DNA of 40,847 nucleotides from Celeribacter halophilus. GTDB lineage: Bacteria > Pseudomonadota > Alphaproteobacteria > Rhodobacterales > Rhodobacteraceae. The first letter of the stretch is position 1, and every line of letters starts with the position of its first letter. A model generated the notes under the pieces. The model had not been told where the DNA came from. It ran no database searches and saw only the letters and a list, made by a program, of their open reading frames with translations. The position numbers and the translations under genes are program-made. The stretch spans positions 1 to 40,847 of the forward strand of contig NZ_FORY01000021.1 of NCBI RefSeq assembly GCF_900114135.1, written 5' to 3'. Positions 24,215-32,710 of this stretch are shown here, piece by piece.

Positions 24215-25495
24215 TCATCCCCGTCGCAAAACCGTGATGAAGAAACCGTCCATCCCGCCACGCTCTGCCCAATAGTCGGGACGGGTGCGCAACCCCTCTT
24301 CCCCTATCCACTCGGGCGCGACACCACTGATGCAAAGCGCGTCGAGATCGACACGCAGATCAGGGTGGCGCGTTTTCGCATCGCGCACCTGCTCTTCGCC
24401 CTCGTCAATCAGCAGGGAACAGGTGCAATAGACCAGTTTTCCGCCCGGTTTGAGCATCCCCAAGGCGCGGTCGATCAGATGTTCCTGCAACTCGAAAAGC
24501 CCCGGAAAATCCGAGCCGTCCTTCACATAGGGCAAATCAGGATGGCGCCGGATCGTGCCCGTCGCGGTGCAGGGCGCATCCAGCAGAATCGCATCGAACG
24601 GCCCACCCTCATATTCCAGCGCATCCCCGACGGCGATTTCCGCCGAGAGCGCACAACGCGTCAGGTTTTCCTGCACACGCCCCATCCGTGATTCGGAAAT
24701 GTCGAGCGCCGTGACATTGGCCCCCATAGCGGCCAGTTGCAGGGTCTTCCCCCCCGGCGCGGCACACATATCGAGGACATGATCGTCTTTATCCGGCGAA
24801 AGGATTCGCGCAGGCAGGCTTGCGGCTGCGTCCTGCACCCACCATTCGCCTGCCGCGAATCCGTCAAGTTTCGTCACCTGAACCGCACGGCTCAAACGCA
24901 CGGACCCGCTCGGCAGCACCTCACCACCCAAGGTCTTTGCCCAGCCTTCCGGATCAGCTTTCACGGTCAGATCAAGCGGCGCCCCCTTGGCCTGCACGGC
25001 CTCCATCGCGGCCACCGTTGCCTTGCCATAATCCGCGACCAGAGGTTTGCGCAGCCATTTCGGCAGCATCGGTGCGGGCAGCGTATCCCATTTCGCCTTG
25101 TCACCATCGACCTTGCGCAGCACCGCATTGACCAGCCCTTTGAAATGGCTGGACTTTGGCCGCTCCTGCATCAGAGTCACATAAGCATTCACCACGCCAT
25201 GCGCGGCCTCTCCCATGGCGCAAATCTCGAATACGCCCATGCGCAGAGCATTCATGACATGCGGCGCAGGGCGCTTGCTCAGATGCGGGCCAAGCATCCG
25301 GTCGCAGCGATCCAGCACCCGCAAAGCTTCGGTCACCAGCCGCTGGGATCGCGCACGATCCTCCGGCGACAAGTCCTTGGTCCGCTGCAACAGCACTTCG
25401 GACAGAAGCCGTTTCTCAAGGAGCACGGCATCCAGAAGGGCCAGAGCGGCCCGGCGGGCTGCAAGCCCCGCGACATCAGATGATCTTGTTTTCAT
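24215..25495 (-). CDS. rsmB: 16S rRNA m5C methyltransferase RsmB (Sun/Nop2 family)
   Basis: RsmB methylates C967 of 16S rRNA with SAM in E. coli. The 426-residue protein has an N-terminal NusB-like RNA-binding domain (about 1-140) and a Rossmann methyltransferase domain with VLDMCAAPGGKTLQLAAMG (SAM binding), ALDISESRM, the catalytic-loop DAPCTATGTIRRHPD and the second cysteine in VYCTCSLL. Both cysteines of the RNA m5C mechanism are present. It is divergent from the small DUF1674 gene and 84 nt upstream of the heparinase-like gene. Confidence 0.92.
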   Translation of the reverse strand: MKTRSSDVAGLAARRAALALLDAVLLEKRLLSEVLLQRTKDLSPEDRARSQRLVTEALRVLDRCDRMLGPHLSKRPAPHVMNALRMGVFEICAMGEAAHGVVNAYVTLMQERPKSSHFKGLVNAVLRKVDGDKAKWDTLPAPMLPKWLRKPLVADYGKATVAAMEAVQAKGAPLDLTVKADPEGWAKTLGGEVLPSGSVRLSRAVQVTKLDGFAAGEWWVQDAAASLPARILSPDKDDHVLDMCAAPGGKTLQLAAMGANVTALDISESRMGRVQENLTRCALSAEIAVGDALEYEGGPFDAILLDAPCTATGTIRRHPDLPYVKDGSDFPGLFELQEHLIDRALGMLKPGGKLVYCTCSLLIDEGEEQVRDAKTRHPDLRVDLDALCISGVAPEWIGEEGLRTRPDYWAERGGMDGFFITVLRRG

Positions 25496-25553
25496 GGTCT
25501 GACCCCGTATATCACAAGGGCAAGCCGGACAAGATCATCCGAAGGATTTCCCG

Positions 25554-25748
25554 ATGACCGACAAGACAGAAAACCCAGAAACCACCATTCCCCCCGCCGC
25601 ACAGCGGGCGCTGGCAGAGGCCGAAGAGCGCCGCAAGGCCCGCGAAGAGGCAGTGAAAGCGATGCCAACCGAACTGGGCGGACGAGACGGGCCGGAGCCG
25701 GTGCGTTACGGCGACTGGGAAAAAAAAGGCCTCGCCATAGATTTCTAA
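25554..25748 (+). CDS. DUF1674 / SDHAF4-like succinate dehydrogenase assembly factor
   Basis: The 64-residue protein ends in TELGGRDGPEPVRYGDWEKK GLAIDF, the conserved block of the DUF1674 family, whose mitochondrial member SDHAF4 binds flavinylated succinate dehydrogenase subunit A and aids complex II assembly. The N-terminal half is a charged helix (ALAEAEERRKAREEAVKAM). AAGGA lies 9 nt before the ATG. The role in this bacterium is inferred from the mitochondrial homologue. It is closed by a shared bidirectional terminator. Confidence 0.85.
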   Translation: MTDKTENPETTIPPAAQRALAEAEERRKAREEAVKAMPTELGGRDGPEPVRYGDWEKKGLAIDF

Positions 25749-25752
25749 AAGA

Positions 25753-25778
25753 AAAACCCGCGGCATTCCGCGGGTTTT
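25753..25778. terminator. Bidirectional terminator between DUF1674 and dapB
   Basis: An 11-bp stem (AAAACCCGCGG/CCGCGGGTTTT, 4-nt loop) has an A-run on the left and a T-rich run on the right (TTTTGTTTT), so it can end both the rightward DUF1674 transcript and the leftward dapB transcript. Confidence 0.87.
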
Positions 25779-25802
25779 GTTTTGCAACCTTGAACCGAAA
25801 AC

Positions 25803-26612
25803 TCAGAGCCCCAGCACATCGAGCATATCATACTCTCCAGGTTTCTGGCCCTGCCCCCAAAGCGCGGCTTTCAGCGCGCCTTTGGCAAAGAGGGAGCGAT
25901 CGGAGGCAACGTGACGCAGGATGATGCGCTCGCCATCGCCCGCAAACATCACATCATGCTCACCGACAATGTCGCCGCCACGAATGGCGGAAAAGCCGAT
26001 GTCTCCCTTTGTGCGCGCGCCTGTGATGCCGTCACGCCCCGAATCGCGCACGTCACTGAGCTTCACACCGCGCCCTTCAGCAGCAGCCTCGCCCAGCATC
26101 AGCGCCGTACCGGAAGGTGCATCGACCTTGCGGTTGTGGTGCGCCTCGATGATTTCGATGTCATAATCGGCATCCAGAGCCGCCGCGACCATTTTCGTGA
26201 GCTTCGTCAACAGGTTGACACCCAAAGACATATTGCCCGCGCGGATAATCGTCGCGTGATGGGCCGCCAGTTCGATCTTTTGCAACTCACTTGGACACAT
26301 GCCCGTGGTGCCGATCACATGAACACAGCGCGCCTGTGCGGCCAGCGCAGCAAACTCCACCGTGGCTTCGGGCGCGGTAAAGTCGATCACCGCCTGCGCC
26401 TTGGAAAAAGCCTCCAACGCATCATCCGTCACCTGCACGCCCAGAGCCGCGCCGCCCATGGCTTCGCCCACATCGCGCCCGATCCAGTCGCTCTCGGAAC
26501 GTTCCACCGCGCCCACAAGCCTGCACTTTTCCGAGGCCACGACGGTTTTGATCAACATCTGCCCCATGCGACCGGACGCACCGGTGATGACAATGCCGGG
26601 AAGCTCGCTCAT
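25803..26612 (-). CDS. dapB: 4-hydroxy-tetrahydrodipicolinate reductase
   Basis: DapB reduces hydroxy-tetrahydrodipicolinate with NAD(P)H in the lysine/meso-diaminopimelate pathway. The 269-residue protein has the nucleotide-binding [10 protein letters not shown], the IGTTGM segment and the family signature [16 protein letters not shown] with catalytic His and Lys. AGGAG is 9 nt before the ATG. It is divergent from rbfA across about 100 nt in which I see no clear promoter. Confidence 0.96.
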   Translation of the reverse strand: MSELPGIVITGASGRMGQMLIKTVVASEKCRLVGAVERSESDWIGRDVGEAMGGAALGVQVTDDALEAFSKAQAVIDFTAPEATVEFAALAAQARCVHVIGTTGMCPSELQKIELAAHHATIIRAGNMSLGVNLLTKLTKMVAAALDADYDIEIIEAHHNRKVDAPSGTALMLGEAAAEGRGVKLSDVRDSGRDGITGARTKGDIGFSAIRGGDIVGEHDVMFAGDGERIILRHVASDRSLFAKGALKAALWGQGQKPGEYDMLDVLGL

Positions 26613-26714
26613 GGTTTTATCTCCTGAATTCTCTTGGGCTGTGCTTTAACCTGTGCAAAGGCTTTTGGCAAAGCCCGCTTGCAAGACTCTCTGTTCAGGA
26701 CTATCTGCGCACCT

Positions 26715-27128
26715 ATGGCAAAACGATCTCATTCCAGCGGCCCTGGCCGGTCGCACCGCACCCTTCGCGTCGGCGAGGCCATTCGGCGTCGTCTGTCCGA
26801 AATTCTCACCCGTGGCGAAATCCACGACCCCGATCTCACCGCGATGTCCATCACGGTGGGCGAGGTCCGTGTCAGCCCGGACCTGCGTGTGGCGACCGCC
26901 TTCATCCTGCCGCTTGGCGGGAAAGACGCCGAAGAGGCGCTTCTGGCGCTGCGCCGGAACAAAGGCGAGATCCGTCACCACATGGGCAAGGCGCTCGGGA
27001 TCAAACACACGCCCGAGATGCGCTTTGCGCTGGATGACACCTTTGACCGTATGGACGCGACACGGCGCATGTTTGCCGACGAGCGCGTTCAACGCGACCT
27101 GCACAAAAGCGACGACGAGGAAGAGTAA
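26715..27128 (+). CDS. rbfA: 30S ribosome-binding factor A
   Basis: RbfA binds immature 30S subunits and assists 16S rRNA 5' end maturation. The 137-residue protein has the single KH-like domain: [20 protein letters not shown], the strand [25 protein letters not shown] and a C-terminal [17 protein letters not shown] segment, with an acidic tail. I chose the ATG at 26715 ([18 protein letters not shown]), the usual N-terminus; upstream in-frame codons from 26634 are not conserved. The stop overlaps the truB start as TAATG. Confidence 0.95.
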   Translation: MAKRSHSSGPGRSHRTLRVGEAIRRRLSEILTRGEIHDPDLTAMSITVGEVRVSPDLRVATAFILPLGGKDAEEALLALRRNKGEIRHHMGKALGIKHTPEMRFALDDTFDRMDATRRMFADERVQRDLHKSDDEEE

Positions 27129-28036
27129 TGGCCCGACGCAAGAAGGGGCGCGCAGTTCACGGCTGGTTGGTCGTGGACAAGCCCGCCGGCATGACCTCCA
27201 CATCTGTTGTCAACAAAGTGCGCTGGGCGTTCAACGCGCAAAAGGCCGGTCACGCGGGCACGCTTGACCCCGATGCGACGGGCGTCTTGGCCGTTGCGCT
27301 GGGCGAAGCGACGAAGACCGTGCCTTTCATCACCGATGCGCTGAAATGCTACCGCTTTTCCGTACGCTTCGGACAAGCGACGAATACCGATGACGCGGAA
27401 GGGCAAGTGATCGCGCAAAGCGATACACGTCCAAGCGACGAGGACATTCTCGCCGCCCTACCGCAATTTGAAGGCGACATCATGCAAGTGCCGCCGAAAT
27501 TCTCCGCCGTGAAAATCGACGGGGAACGCGCCTACAAACTGGCCCGCGACGACGAGGATTTCGAGATTGCCGCCCGTCCGCTCTATGTGGACGAGTTGAA
27601 ATTCGTTGAACGTGTCGATGCGGATCACGCGATTTTCGAAATGGTCTGCGGCAAAGGCGGATATGTGCGCGCGATTGCCCGTGATCTGGGCGAGGTGCTT
27701 GGCTGCTTCGGCCATGTGGAATGGCTGCGGCGGGAATGGTCCGGCCCTTGGGATGTTGAAGAAGGTGTCTCTCTGGACGAGGTTGAAAAGCTCGCCCGCA
27801 CAGACGAGATTGACCAGCTTTTGCGCCCCGTCGAAGAGGGGCTTGCCGACCTTGACGAAGTGACCTGCACACCCGAAGGCGCGACGCGGCTCAGAAACGG
27901 CAACCCCGGCATGGTCTATCCAGCAGATGGTGTGGAATATGGCGATGAAGTCTGGGCCTCTTTCGAGGGCAAACCCGTCGCTGTCGGGCAATACAAGGCC
28001 GGTGAACTGCATCCCAACCGTGTGTTCAACCTCTGA
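27128..28036 (+). CDS. truB: tRNA pseudouridine(55) synthase
   Basis: TruB isomerises U55 in the T-loop of tRNAs to pseudouridine. The 302-residue protein carries the catalytic motif [14 protein letters not shown] (Asp47), the [20 protein letters not shown] strand and a C-terminal domain with a PUA-like end. It is translationally coupled to rbfA by a one-base overlap, the arrangement common in bacteria that place both in the translation-factor operon. Confidence 0.96.
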   Translation: MARRKKGRAVHGWLVVDKPAGMTSTSVVNKVRWAFNAQKAGHAGTLDPDATGVLAVALGEATKTVPFITDALKCYRFSVRFGQATNTDDAEGQVIAQSDTRPSDEDILAALPQFEGDIMQVPPKFSAVKIDGERAYKLARDDEDFEIAARPLYVDELKFVERVDADHAIFEMVCGKGGYVRAIARDLGEVLGCFGHVEWLRREWSGPWDVEEGVSLDEVEKLARTDEIDQLLRPVEEGLADLDEVTCTPEGATRLRNGNPGMVYPADGVEYGDEVWASFEGKPVAVGQYKAGELHPNRVFNL

Positions 28037-28122
28037 AAGCCAGATGAGCGCAGAGACGCACCTTGCCTTTCCGCTCGTATCGGTTTTCCTTGAGTGAAGT
28101 CCGAGACAAGAGGTTTTGACAC

Positions 28123-28716
28123 ATGAGCGAACGCAGGCAGATTGCCACGAACGAAGATGCCCACAAGCTGCATGATCCGGGCGGGAAGGTTCATATCCGC
28201 CTGCCCGACGGCGTCATCGGTGGCGCGCGGTTTTCGGCCTGTGGTCGCTACCGTCAAACCCTGACACGCGACTGGACACCGGAAGGTGAAGCGCCGCGCA
28301 CCATTATGTTCCTTGGCCAGAATCCCTCTGTCGCACGGGCCGATGTGTCGGACCCGACCTGTGACAAGGAACTCAAATTCGCCCGCCTCTGGGGCTACAC
28401 GCGTTATGTGAAAACCAACATGCTGGACTGGCGCGCCACCCATCCCAAGGATGTTCCGCATGATCCTGCACTTGCACGAAGTGCAGAGAACCTACCTGCC
28501 ATCCTGCGCGAAGCAGAAGAGGCCGAGGAAATTCTCTTGGCCTATGGCAAGTTGCACAAGAGATATGCCCCCATCGTCAAACAGACCATTGAGGCGCTTA
28601 GAGCGACCGGCAAGCCCCTCAACTGCCTCAAGCTGAACAAGGACGGATCAGCGCAGCACCCGCTCTACATCCGCGGCGACACACAGCGCTTTCCCTTTCC
28701 TGATCCCGAAGAGTAA
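28123..28716 (+). CDS. DUF1643 family protein
   Basis: The 197-residue soluble protein matches DUF1643 (PRTIMFLGQNPSVARADVSDPTC, ARLWGYTRYVKTNMLDWRATHP, and the C-terminal LKLNKDGSAQHPLYI). Its biochemical role is unknown; the FLGQNPS stretch and overall size recall uracil-DNA-glycosylase-like folds, but I cannot confirm this. No signal peptide or membrane segment is present. It lies 86 nt after truB and may be read with it; a weak terminator follows. Confidence 0.8.
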   Translation: MSERRQIATNEDAHKLHDPGGKVHIRLPDGVIGGARFSACGRYRQTLTRDWTPEGEAPRTIMFLGQNPSVARADVSDPTCDKELKFARLWGYTRYVKTNMLDWRATHPKDVPHDPALARSAENLPAILREAEEAEEILLAYGKLHKRYAPIVKQTIEALRATGKPLNCLKLNKDGSAQHPLYIRGDTQRFPFPDPEE

Positions 28717-28754
28717 CGCAGGGCTTTCCCAGCCTCATACTGCCCCATACATGA

Positions 28755-28780
28755 AAAGCGCCGGGCTCTCCCGACGCTTT
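28755..28780. terminator. Possible bidirectional terminator between DUF1643 and kdgF
   Basis: A stem AAAGCG-C-CGGG/CCCG-A-CGCTTT (one internal mismatch, 4-nt loop) lies between two convergent genes. The minus strand continues with TTTTC, the plus strand only with CGCAT, so it serves the leftward kdgF transcript better. Confidence 0.55.
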
Positions 28781-28808
28781 CGCATATTTGGCGATCAACT
28801 TCGCCCCC

Positions 28809-29123
28809 CTACAGAAAATCATCCCTGCGCGGGGTGAAGCAGTCGATAAGTTTGCCCGGCTCAAGACACAGACAGCCATGCTCCACACCCGACGGGATCA
28901 CAAAGCTGTCTCCCGGCCCGACCTCACGCACCTCATCGCCGAGGAAAAATCGGTAGCGCCCGCTTTCCACATAGGTCGACTGCACATGCGGGTGGCGATG
29001 AAGTGCCCCTTCGGCACCCTCCGCATCAAAACGGAAGGCAACCACCATAAGCTCGGGACTGTCCGACAACACCTGCCGAGTGACATGCTCTCCGGTCGAA
29101 ACGATTGGAAAATTTGCCATCAT
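28809..29123 (-). CDS. kdgF: KdgF-like cupin (unsaturated uronate ring-opening)
   Basis: KdgF accelerates conversion of 4,5-unsaturated uronate monomers from alginate and pectin lyases to the linear keto form. The 104-residue single-domain cupin has the metal ligands in LHRHPHVQSTYVESG (His42/44/46, Gln48) and IPSGVEHG (His82), and ends in FTPRRDDFL, a C-terminal signature of KdgF proteins as I know them. GGAGGGG is just before two successive ATG codons. It lies 11 nt after the DehR-like gene, in an operon with it, which supports the uronate role. A generic cupin of other function is the alternative. Confidence 0.83.
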   Translation of the reverse strand: MMANFPIVSTGEHVTRQVLSDSPELMVVAFRFDAEGAEGALHRHPHVQSTYVESGRYRFFLGDEVREVGPGDSFVIPSGVEHGCLCLEPGKLIDCFTPRRDDFL

Positions 29124-29134
29124 TCCCCTCCGTC

Positions 29135-29878
29135 TTAGCTAAAGAGCATCCCGCCGTTGATGTCGATATTCGCGCCGGTGATATAGGCGGAGTCGTCGGT
29201 GGCCAGAAAACAGATCAGGTTCGCGGTGTCCTCGGGCGTGCCCTGACGCTTGAGCGGCGCGGCGGCTTCGAGACCACGACGACCGGCATCCGGCGTGTGG
29301 ATATTGTGGAAATCCGTGTCGATCATCCCCGGACAAAGCGCGTTCACGCGGATGTCGGGGCCCAGCTCCTTGGCAAGGCCACGGGTCATTGTCATCACGG
29401 CCCCTTTGGACGTGGCATAGGCCACAGCACCCGGTCCGCCGCCGTCACGACCGGCCTGACTGGCAAGGTTGACAATCACACCGGATTTCATGTGGGCGAG
29501 CACCGCCTTGGTCATCATGAAAATGCTGGTGAGGTTCAACGTCATCACCGTGTTCCAATGCTCAAGCGGCATCTCTGCGATGGTTTTACGCCCCACGAGA
29601 CCACCGGCGTTGTTCACCAGAACATCCACGCCGCCAAAGGTATTGACCGCTCCATTCACCAAGGCATCCACGCCCTCCTGCGTGCACAAATCCCCCTGAA
29701 CCGCGATGGCTTTGCCGCCAAGCGCTTCGATCTCGGCCACGGTCTCCTCGGCCCCTTGCGCCGATGCGAAATAGTTGATGGCCACATTGGCTCCCTCTTT
29801 CGCCAGCGCCACCGCAGCAGCCCGTCCGATATCGCGCCCGCCACCGGTCACAATCGCTGTCTTGCCTTGAAGTTTCAT
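29135..29878 (-). CDS. SDR oxidoreductase, probable DEH reductase (DehR-like)
   Basis: The 247-residue short-chain dehydrogenase has the cofactor motif TGGGRDIG, NNAG (with NNAGGLVGRK, also present in the alginate reductase A1-R of Sphingomonas as I recall it), and the catalytic Ser and YATSK. The stretch DTDFHNIHT after the active site also resembles that of DEH reductases. It likely reduces 4-deoxy-L-erythro-5-hexoseulose uronate to 2-keto-3-deoxygluconate. I chose the ATG at 29878, preceded by GGAAGGA; upstream in-frame codons to 30046 are not SDR-like. It is transcribed with kdgF and divergently from a GntR regulator. The exact substrate is inferred from context. Confidence 0.75.
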   Translation of the reverse strand: MKLQGKTAIVTGGGRDIGRAAAVALAKEGANVAINYFASAQGAEETVAEIEALGGKAIAVQGDLCTQEGVDALVNGAVNTFGGVDVLVNNAGGLVGRKTIAEMPLEHWNTVMTLNLTSIFMMTKAVLAHMKSGVIVNLASQAGRDGGGPGAVAYATSKGAVMTMTRGLAKELGPDIRVNALCPGMIDTDFHNIHTPDAGRRGLEAAAPLKRQGTPEDTANLICFLATDDSAYITGANIDINGGMLFS

Positions 29879-30069
29879 GGTCAGTCCTTCCATTCGTTTT
29901 CTTTTTTCGATGCGCAATCCGCACATCTCATTCACCCTGCGGAACATCGGGGCGCGTTGAGGCGCAACCGGCACGGCATCTTGATTTTGATGATCCTTGC
30001 CAGTGTCTCGCCTGACTCCCGCCCCTCCCCGAAACCTTTGCCGCATCAGAACGCTGCGGCAGCTTTGCT

Positions 30070-30099
30070 ATAATCACCATGGATTCACCGTTCCGTCAA
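30070..30099 (-). promoter_or_regulatory. Candidate promoter of the dehR-kdgF operon
   Basis: On the minus strand TTGACG (30099-30094), 18 nt, GATTAT (30075-30070): 5/6 and 4/6 to the sigma-70 hexamers. The predicted leader is long, about 185 nt. The repeated ATACAAG motif lies immediately upstream of the -35. Confidence 0.45.
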
Positions 30100-30101
30100 T
30101 C

Positions 30102-30125
30102 CTTGCATACAAGATGTTATACAAG
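30102..30125. promoter_or_regulatory. Candidate GntR operator (repeated ATACAAG)
   Basis: CTTGCATACAAG (30102-30113, palindromic at 10 of 12 positions) is followed by TGTTATACA (30116-30124; TGT-N3-ACA), so that ATACAAG occurs twice, 12 bp apart. FadR/VanR-type GntR proteins bind N-GT-N(x)-AC-N palindromes, and this element lies between the GntR gene and the operon it faces, overlapping the forward -35 and abutting the reverse -35. Confidence 0.52.
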
Positions 30126-30131
30126 TAATCT
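30103..30131 (+). promoter_or_regulatory. Candidate promoter of the gntR gene
   Basis: TTGCAT (30103-30108), 17 nt, TAATCT (30126-30131); moderate matches to the sigma-70 hexamers. It overlaps the ATACAAG operator candidate, consistent with autoregulation. Confidence 0.35.
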
Positions 30132-30224
30132 CGATAAATCTCCCGCGCTTTTATCGCCGTTACATCTTTGCTAGGGTCGGGAACGGACCATCTTGTGTCA
30201 GCAGACAGCATTGAAAGATCGACT

Positions 30225-30923
30225 ATGGACCAAACCACGCCGGACACCCTGACCAAAAGCAGCGTCGATCAGATCACGGACCATCTCTACAAAGAGATCA
30301 CATCGCTGCGGCTTCTGCCCGGTGCACGTATTTCGGAAACCGAGATCGCGCAGAAATTTGGCGTGTCACGTCAACCCGTGCGGGATGCGTTCAACCGGCT
30401 TGCGACGATGGATTTGATCCGAATCCGGCCCAAAAAGGCCACCGAGGTCAAAAAATTCTCCACCGCCGCTATCACAAAATCACGCTATATCCGCGCGGCG
30501 ATCGAGGCGGCCGTGCTGCGGGACGCCTGCAAATATTGTGATGATGAGGCCGGAAATGCGCTGGACACGGCCCTTTCTTTGCAAAAGAAAGCCCTCGCCG
30601 ACCGCGATACGGAAGCCTTTGGAAAGCTGGATTATGCTTTCCACAAAACCCTCTGCGACATTGCGAAAGCTCCATTCGCCTATGAGGTCATTCAGGCGGA
30701 AAAGGCCAAGGTGGACCGGCTCTGCGTGTTGAGCCTCGCCAAAGAAGATCGCATGCCGGAACTGGTTTCGGATCACGAAAAAATCGCCGAAGCGGTCAAA
30801 GCGGGTGATGAGACAGCCGCGCAGGAGGCTGGCATGATCCACCTGTCCCGCCTGGATGATACAATCGCGCGTATCCGCGTGCAAAGGGCCGCATTTTTCG
30901 ACGACGAAAGCGCCGCCGACTAA
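30225..30923 (+). CDS. GntR-family (FCD-domain) transcriptional regulator
   Basis: The 232-residue protein has an N-terminal winged helix-turn-helix (ISETEIAQKFGVSRQPVRDAFNRLATMDLI, about 37-66) and an all-helical FCD ligand-binding domain (about 85-215) with the metal/ligand-type residues Asp and His in KLDYAFHKTLCD and later His residues (DHEKI, MIHLSRLDD). FadR/VanR-type regulators commonly sense sugar acids. I chose the ATG at 30225 after GAAAGA. It faces the dehR-kdgF operon and its last bases overlap the convergent kdgK stop, so it most likely controls uronate genes. The ligand is unknown. Confidence 0.87.
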   Translation: MDQTTPDTLTKSSVDQITDHLYKEITSLRLLPGARISETEIAQKFGVSRQPVRDAFNRLATMDLIRIRPKKATEVKKFSTAAITKSRYIRAAIEAAVLRDACKYCDDEAGNALDTALSLQKKALADRDTEAFGKLDYAFHKTLCDIAKAPFAYEVIQAEKAKVDRLCVLSLAKEDRMPELVSDHEKIAEAVKAGDETAAQEAGMIHLSRLDDTIARIRVQRAAFFDDESAAD

Positions 30924-31840
30924 CCCCTGTCGCGCAACATGGCCTCTTTCGGGATCAGTGCCCCGCGATGGCTGATGACCCGTCCGGCGAGACGATGCCC
31001 TGCCAAGGCCGCTGCCACATCCTCCTCCCCGCGAAGCCGCGCGGCCAGAAATCCCGCGTTAAAACTGTCTCCGGCCGCAGTGGTATCCACCACCTTGATC
31101 GGGGTCGGAATGGGCACGAGCGTCTCCGCTTCCGTGCCGCGAATGGTGCAGCCCTCCGGCCCGCGTTTGAGCACGATGGTTTCCACGCCCAACTCCGCGA
31201 TCCGCGCCAGCGTCGCCTCCGGCGTCACGTCATTCCAAAGCATGACCTCATCCTCGAACGTGGGCAGAACCACCGAGGAAAGCGCCATCACCCGCTCAAA
31301 GGCTTCGCGCGCCAGATCTTCCTTCCCCGCCCAAAGACGCGGCCTGTAATTGCCATCAAAAGCGACCTCGACTCCCTTTGCGCGTGCCCGTTCCAAAAGC
31401 TCGAAAAGGCGCGGCAGATGATCGTTGAACGTATAGAGGCTGATCCCCGAAAGGTAGATCATCCGTGTATCGAGCATCCCTTCAAGCCAGTCTTCGGAAG
31501 GCTCGGCAAAGAGTTTGCGCGCGGCGGCGGCGTTGCGCCAGTAGTGAAAGAACCGTTCCCCAGTCGCATCATTGGTGATGGAATAAAGGCCGGTTGTATC
31601 GACGGGATCATTGAGCAAGAGAACATCGGAGACCGCGTTTTCCTGCAACGTCGCACGGATACGGGTGCCGAAAGGGTCATCCCCGATTGCAGAGGCAAAA
31701 GCCACATTGATCCCCGAACGCGCCAGATAGACCGCGGAATTGAGCGTATCGCCGCCCACCCCGATTTGGGTGCTGCCATCGGGCGCAAATGCGATCTCTC
31801 CCATGGCTTCCCCAAGGCAGATGATATCAAAACGGGACAT
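30920..31840 (-). CDS. kdgK: 2-keto-3-deoxygluconate kinase (PfkB family)
   Basis: KdgK phosphorylates 2-keto-3-deoxygluconate to KDPG, the Entner-Doudoroff intermediate. The 306-residue ribokinase-fold protein has the substrate-side GVGGDTLNSAVYLAR near the N-terminus and the anion-hole/catalytic DTTAAGDSFNAGF near residue 255. KDG specificity is supported by LGEAMGEI-type start, by YRPRLW and by its pairing with kduD 36 nt upstream. GGAAA precedes the ATG. No aldolase gene for KDPG cleavage lies in the window; the enzyme is presumably shared with central metabolism. Confidence 0.9.
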   Translation of the reverse strand: MSRFDIICLGEAMGEIAFAPDGSTQIGVGGDTLNSAVYLARSGINVAFASAIGDDPFGTRIRATLQENAVSDVLLLNDPVDTTGLYSITNDATGERFFHYWRNAAAARKLFAEPSEDWLEGMLDTRMIYLSGISLYTFNDHLPRLFELLERARAKGVEVAFDGNYRPRLWAGKEDLAREAFERVMALSSVVLPTFEDEVMLWNDVTPEATLARIAELGVETIVLKRGPEGCTIRGTEAETLVPIPTPIKVVDTTAAGDSFNAGFLAARLRGEEDVAAALAGHRLAGRVISHRGALIPKEAMLRDRG

Positions 31841-31876
31841 GCGGGTTTTCCTTTGCGTGAGTATTGCGTTGCGGGT

Positions 31877-32623
31877 TTAGCGGGCCAGCCATCCACCATC
31901 GACATTGATCACAGCGCCCGTGACATAGCGGGCCGCTTTGGAGCACAGATAGGCCGCCGTGCCGCCAATGTCCGAAGGCTCCCCCCACCGTCCCGCAGGA
32001 ATACGCGCCAGAATCGCGTTATTGCGGGCGGGATCGTTGCGGAGGGCTTCGGTATTGTTGGTGACGATATAGCCGGGTGCGATGGCGTTGACGGTGATGC
32101 CATGCGGGGCCCACTCGTTGGCGAGACTCTTGGTGATCCCCGCCACCGCATGTTTGGAGGCCGTATAGGCCGGAACGCGGATGCCACCCTGAAACGACAG
32201 CAGCGAGGCGATGTTGACGATGGCCCCACCCGTCCCGCGCGCGATCAACTCGCGTCCAAACGCCTGACAGGTGAAAAACAGCGCCTTCTGGTTCACGTCA
32301 ATCACCGCGTCCCAGTCCGCCTCGCTATAATTCACACTGTCTTCGCGCCGGATGATCCCCGCGTTGTTGATCAACAGATCAAACCCCGCGCCGGAAAACA
32401 CATCTCTGGCCGCCATCGGGTCCGCGAAGTCCAGCCTCATGTCCTCCGCCTGCCCTCCGGCTGCGGTGATCTTCTGCACAGTATCGGTGCAGGGCCGACG
32501 ACCGGCACAGATCACCTCCGCCCCTTGCGCAGCCAAAGCACAGGCGATGGCCTGTCCGATCCCCGTATTCGCACCGGTGACGAGCGCCTTGCGGCCAGTG
32601 AGGGAAAAGAGGTCGTGCGGCAT
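31877..32623 (-). CDS. kduD: 2-dehydro-3-deoxy-D-gluconate 5-dehydrogenase (KduD)
   Basis: KduD reduces 2,5-diketo-3-deoxygluconate (DKII) to 2-keto-3-deoxygluconate with NADH. The 248-residue SDR carries TGANTGIGQAIA, NNAGIIRRED, the catalytic region ASLLSFQGGIRVPAYTASK and the tail PAGRWGEPSDIGGTAAYLCS, ending in VDGGWLAR, all characteristic of KduD. It is a different SDR subgroup from the DehR-like protein nearby. GAGGA stands before the ATG. kdgK follows in the same operon; a KdgR-like box and a second palindrome lie in its upstream region. The isomerase KduI, which would supply its substrate, is not in the window. Confidence 0.92.
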   Translation of the reverse strand: MPHDLFSLTGRKALVTGANTGIGQAIACALAAQGAEVICAGRRPCTDTVQKITAAGGQAEDMRLDFADPMAARDVFSGAGFDLLINNAGIIRREDSVNYSEADWDAVIDVNQKALFFTCQAFGRELIARGTGGAIVNIASLLSFQGGIRVPAYTASKHAVAGITKSLANEWAPHGITVNAIAPGYIVTNNTEALRNDPARNNAILARIPAGRWGEPSDIGGTAAYLCSKAARYVTGAVINVDGGWLAR

Positions 32624-32654
32624 GGTGTGTCCTCAGCGTCGAAGGGTAGATCAT

Positions 32655-32669
32655 CCTGATCAGATCAGG
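32655..32669. promoter_or_regulatory. 15-bp palindrome in the kduD upstream region
   Basis: CCTGATC-A-GATCAGG is a perfect inverted repeat with a single central base, 31 nt before the kduD start codon. It may be a second operator or an mRNA hairpin near the ribosome site; the sequence alone does not decide. Confidence 0.42.
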
Positions 32670-32710
32670 CTCATGCACTACTTAGCACAAATTTAGATCA
32701 ATATTTCAAC

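Larger units (their letters stand above)
29879..30224. other. Regulatory spacer between dehR-like operon and gntR
   Basis: This 346-nt gap has no supported gene. Its right-hand half holds divergent promoter candidates (30070-30099 minus; 30103-30131 plus) around an operator candidate with repeated ATACAAG (30102-30125). A forward TATAAT at 30069-30074 has no -35 at proper distance. The left part (29879-30060) shows nothing recognisable and would be transcribed as the leader of the dehR-like operon. Confidence 0.5.

Noticed and set aside
30069-30074. Perfect TATAAT on the plus strand as a gntR promoter
   Set aside because: No -35 hexamer stands at 16-18 nt; the nearest TTGCCG is 25 nt away. 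The reverse-strand reading of the same region gives a better promoter.
30968-32659. A 563-codon plus-strand open frame antisense to kdgK and kduD
   Set aside because: It spans two conserved genes and the gap between them, with no domain or plausible start signal.
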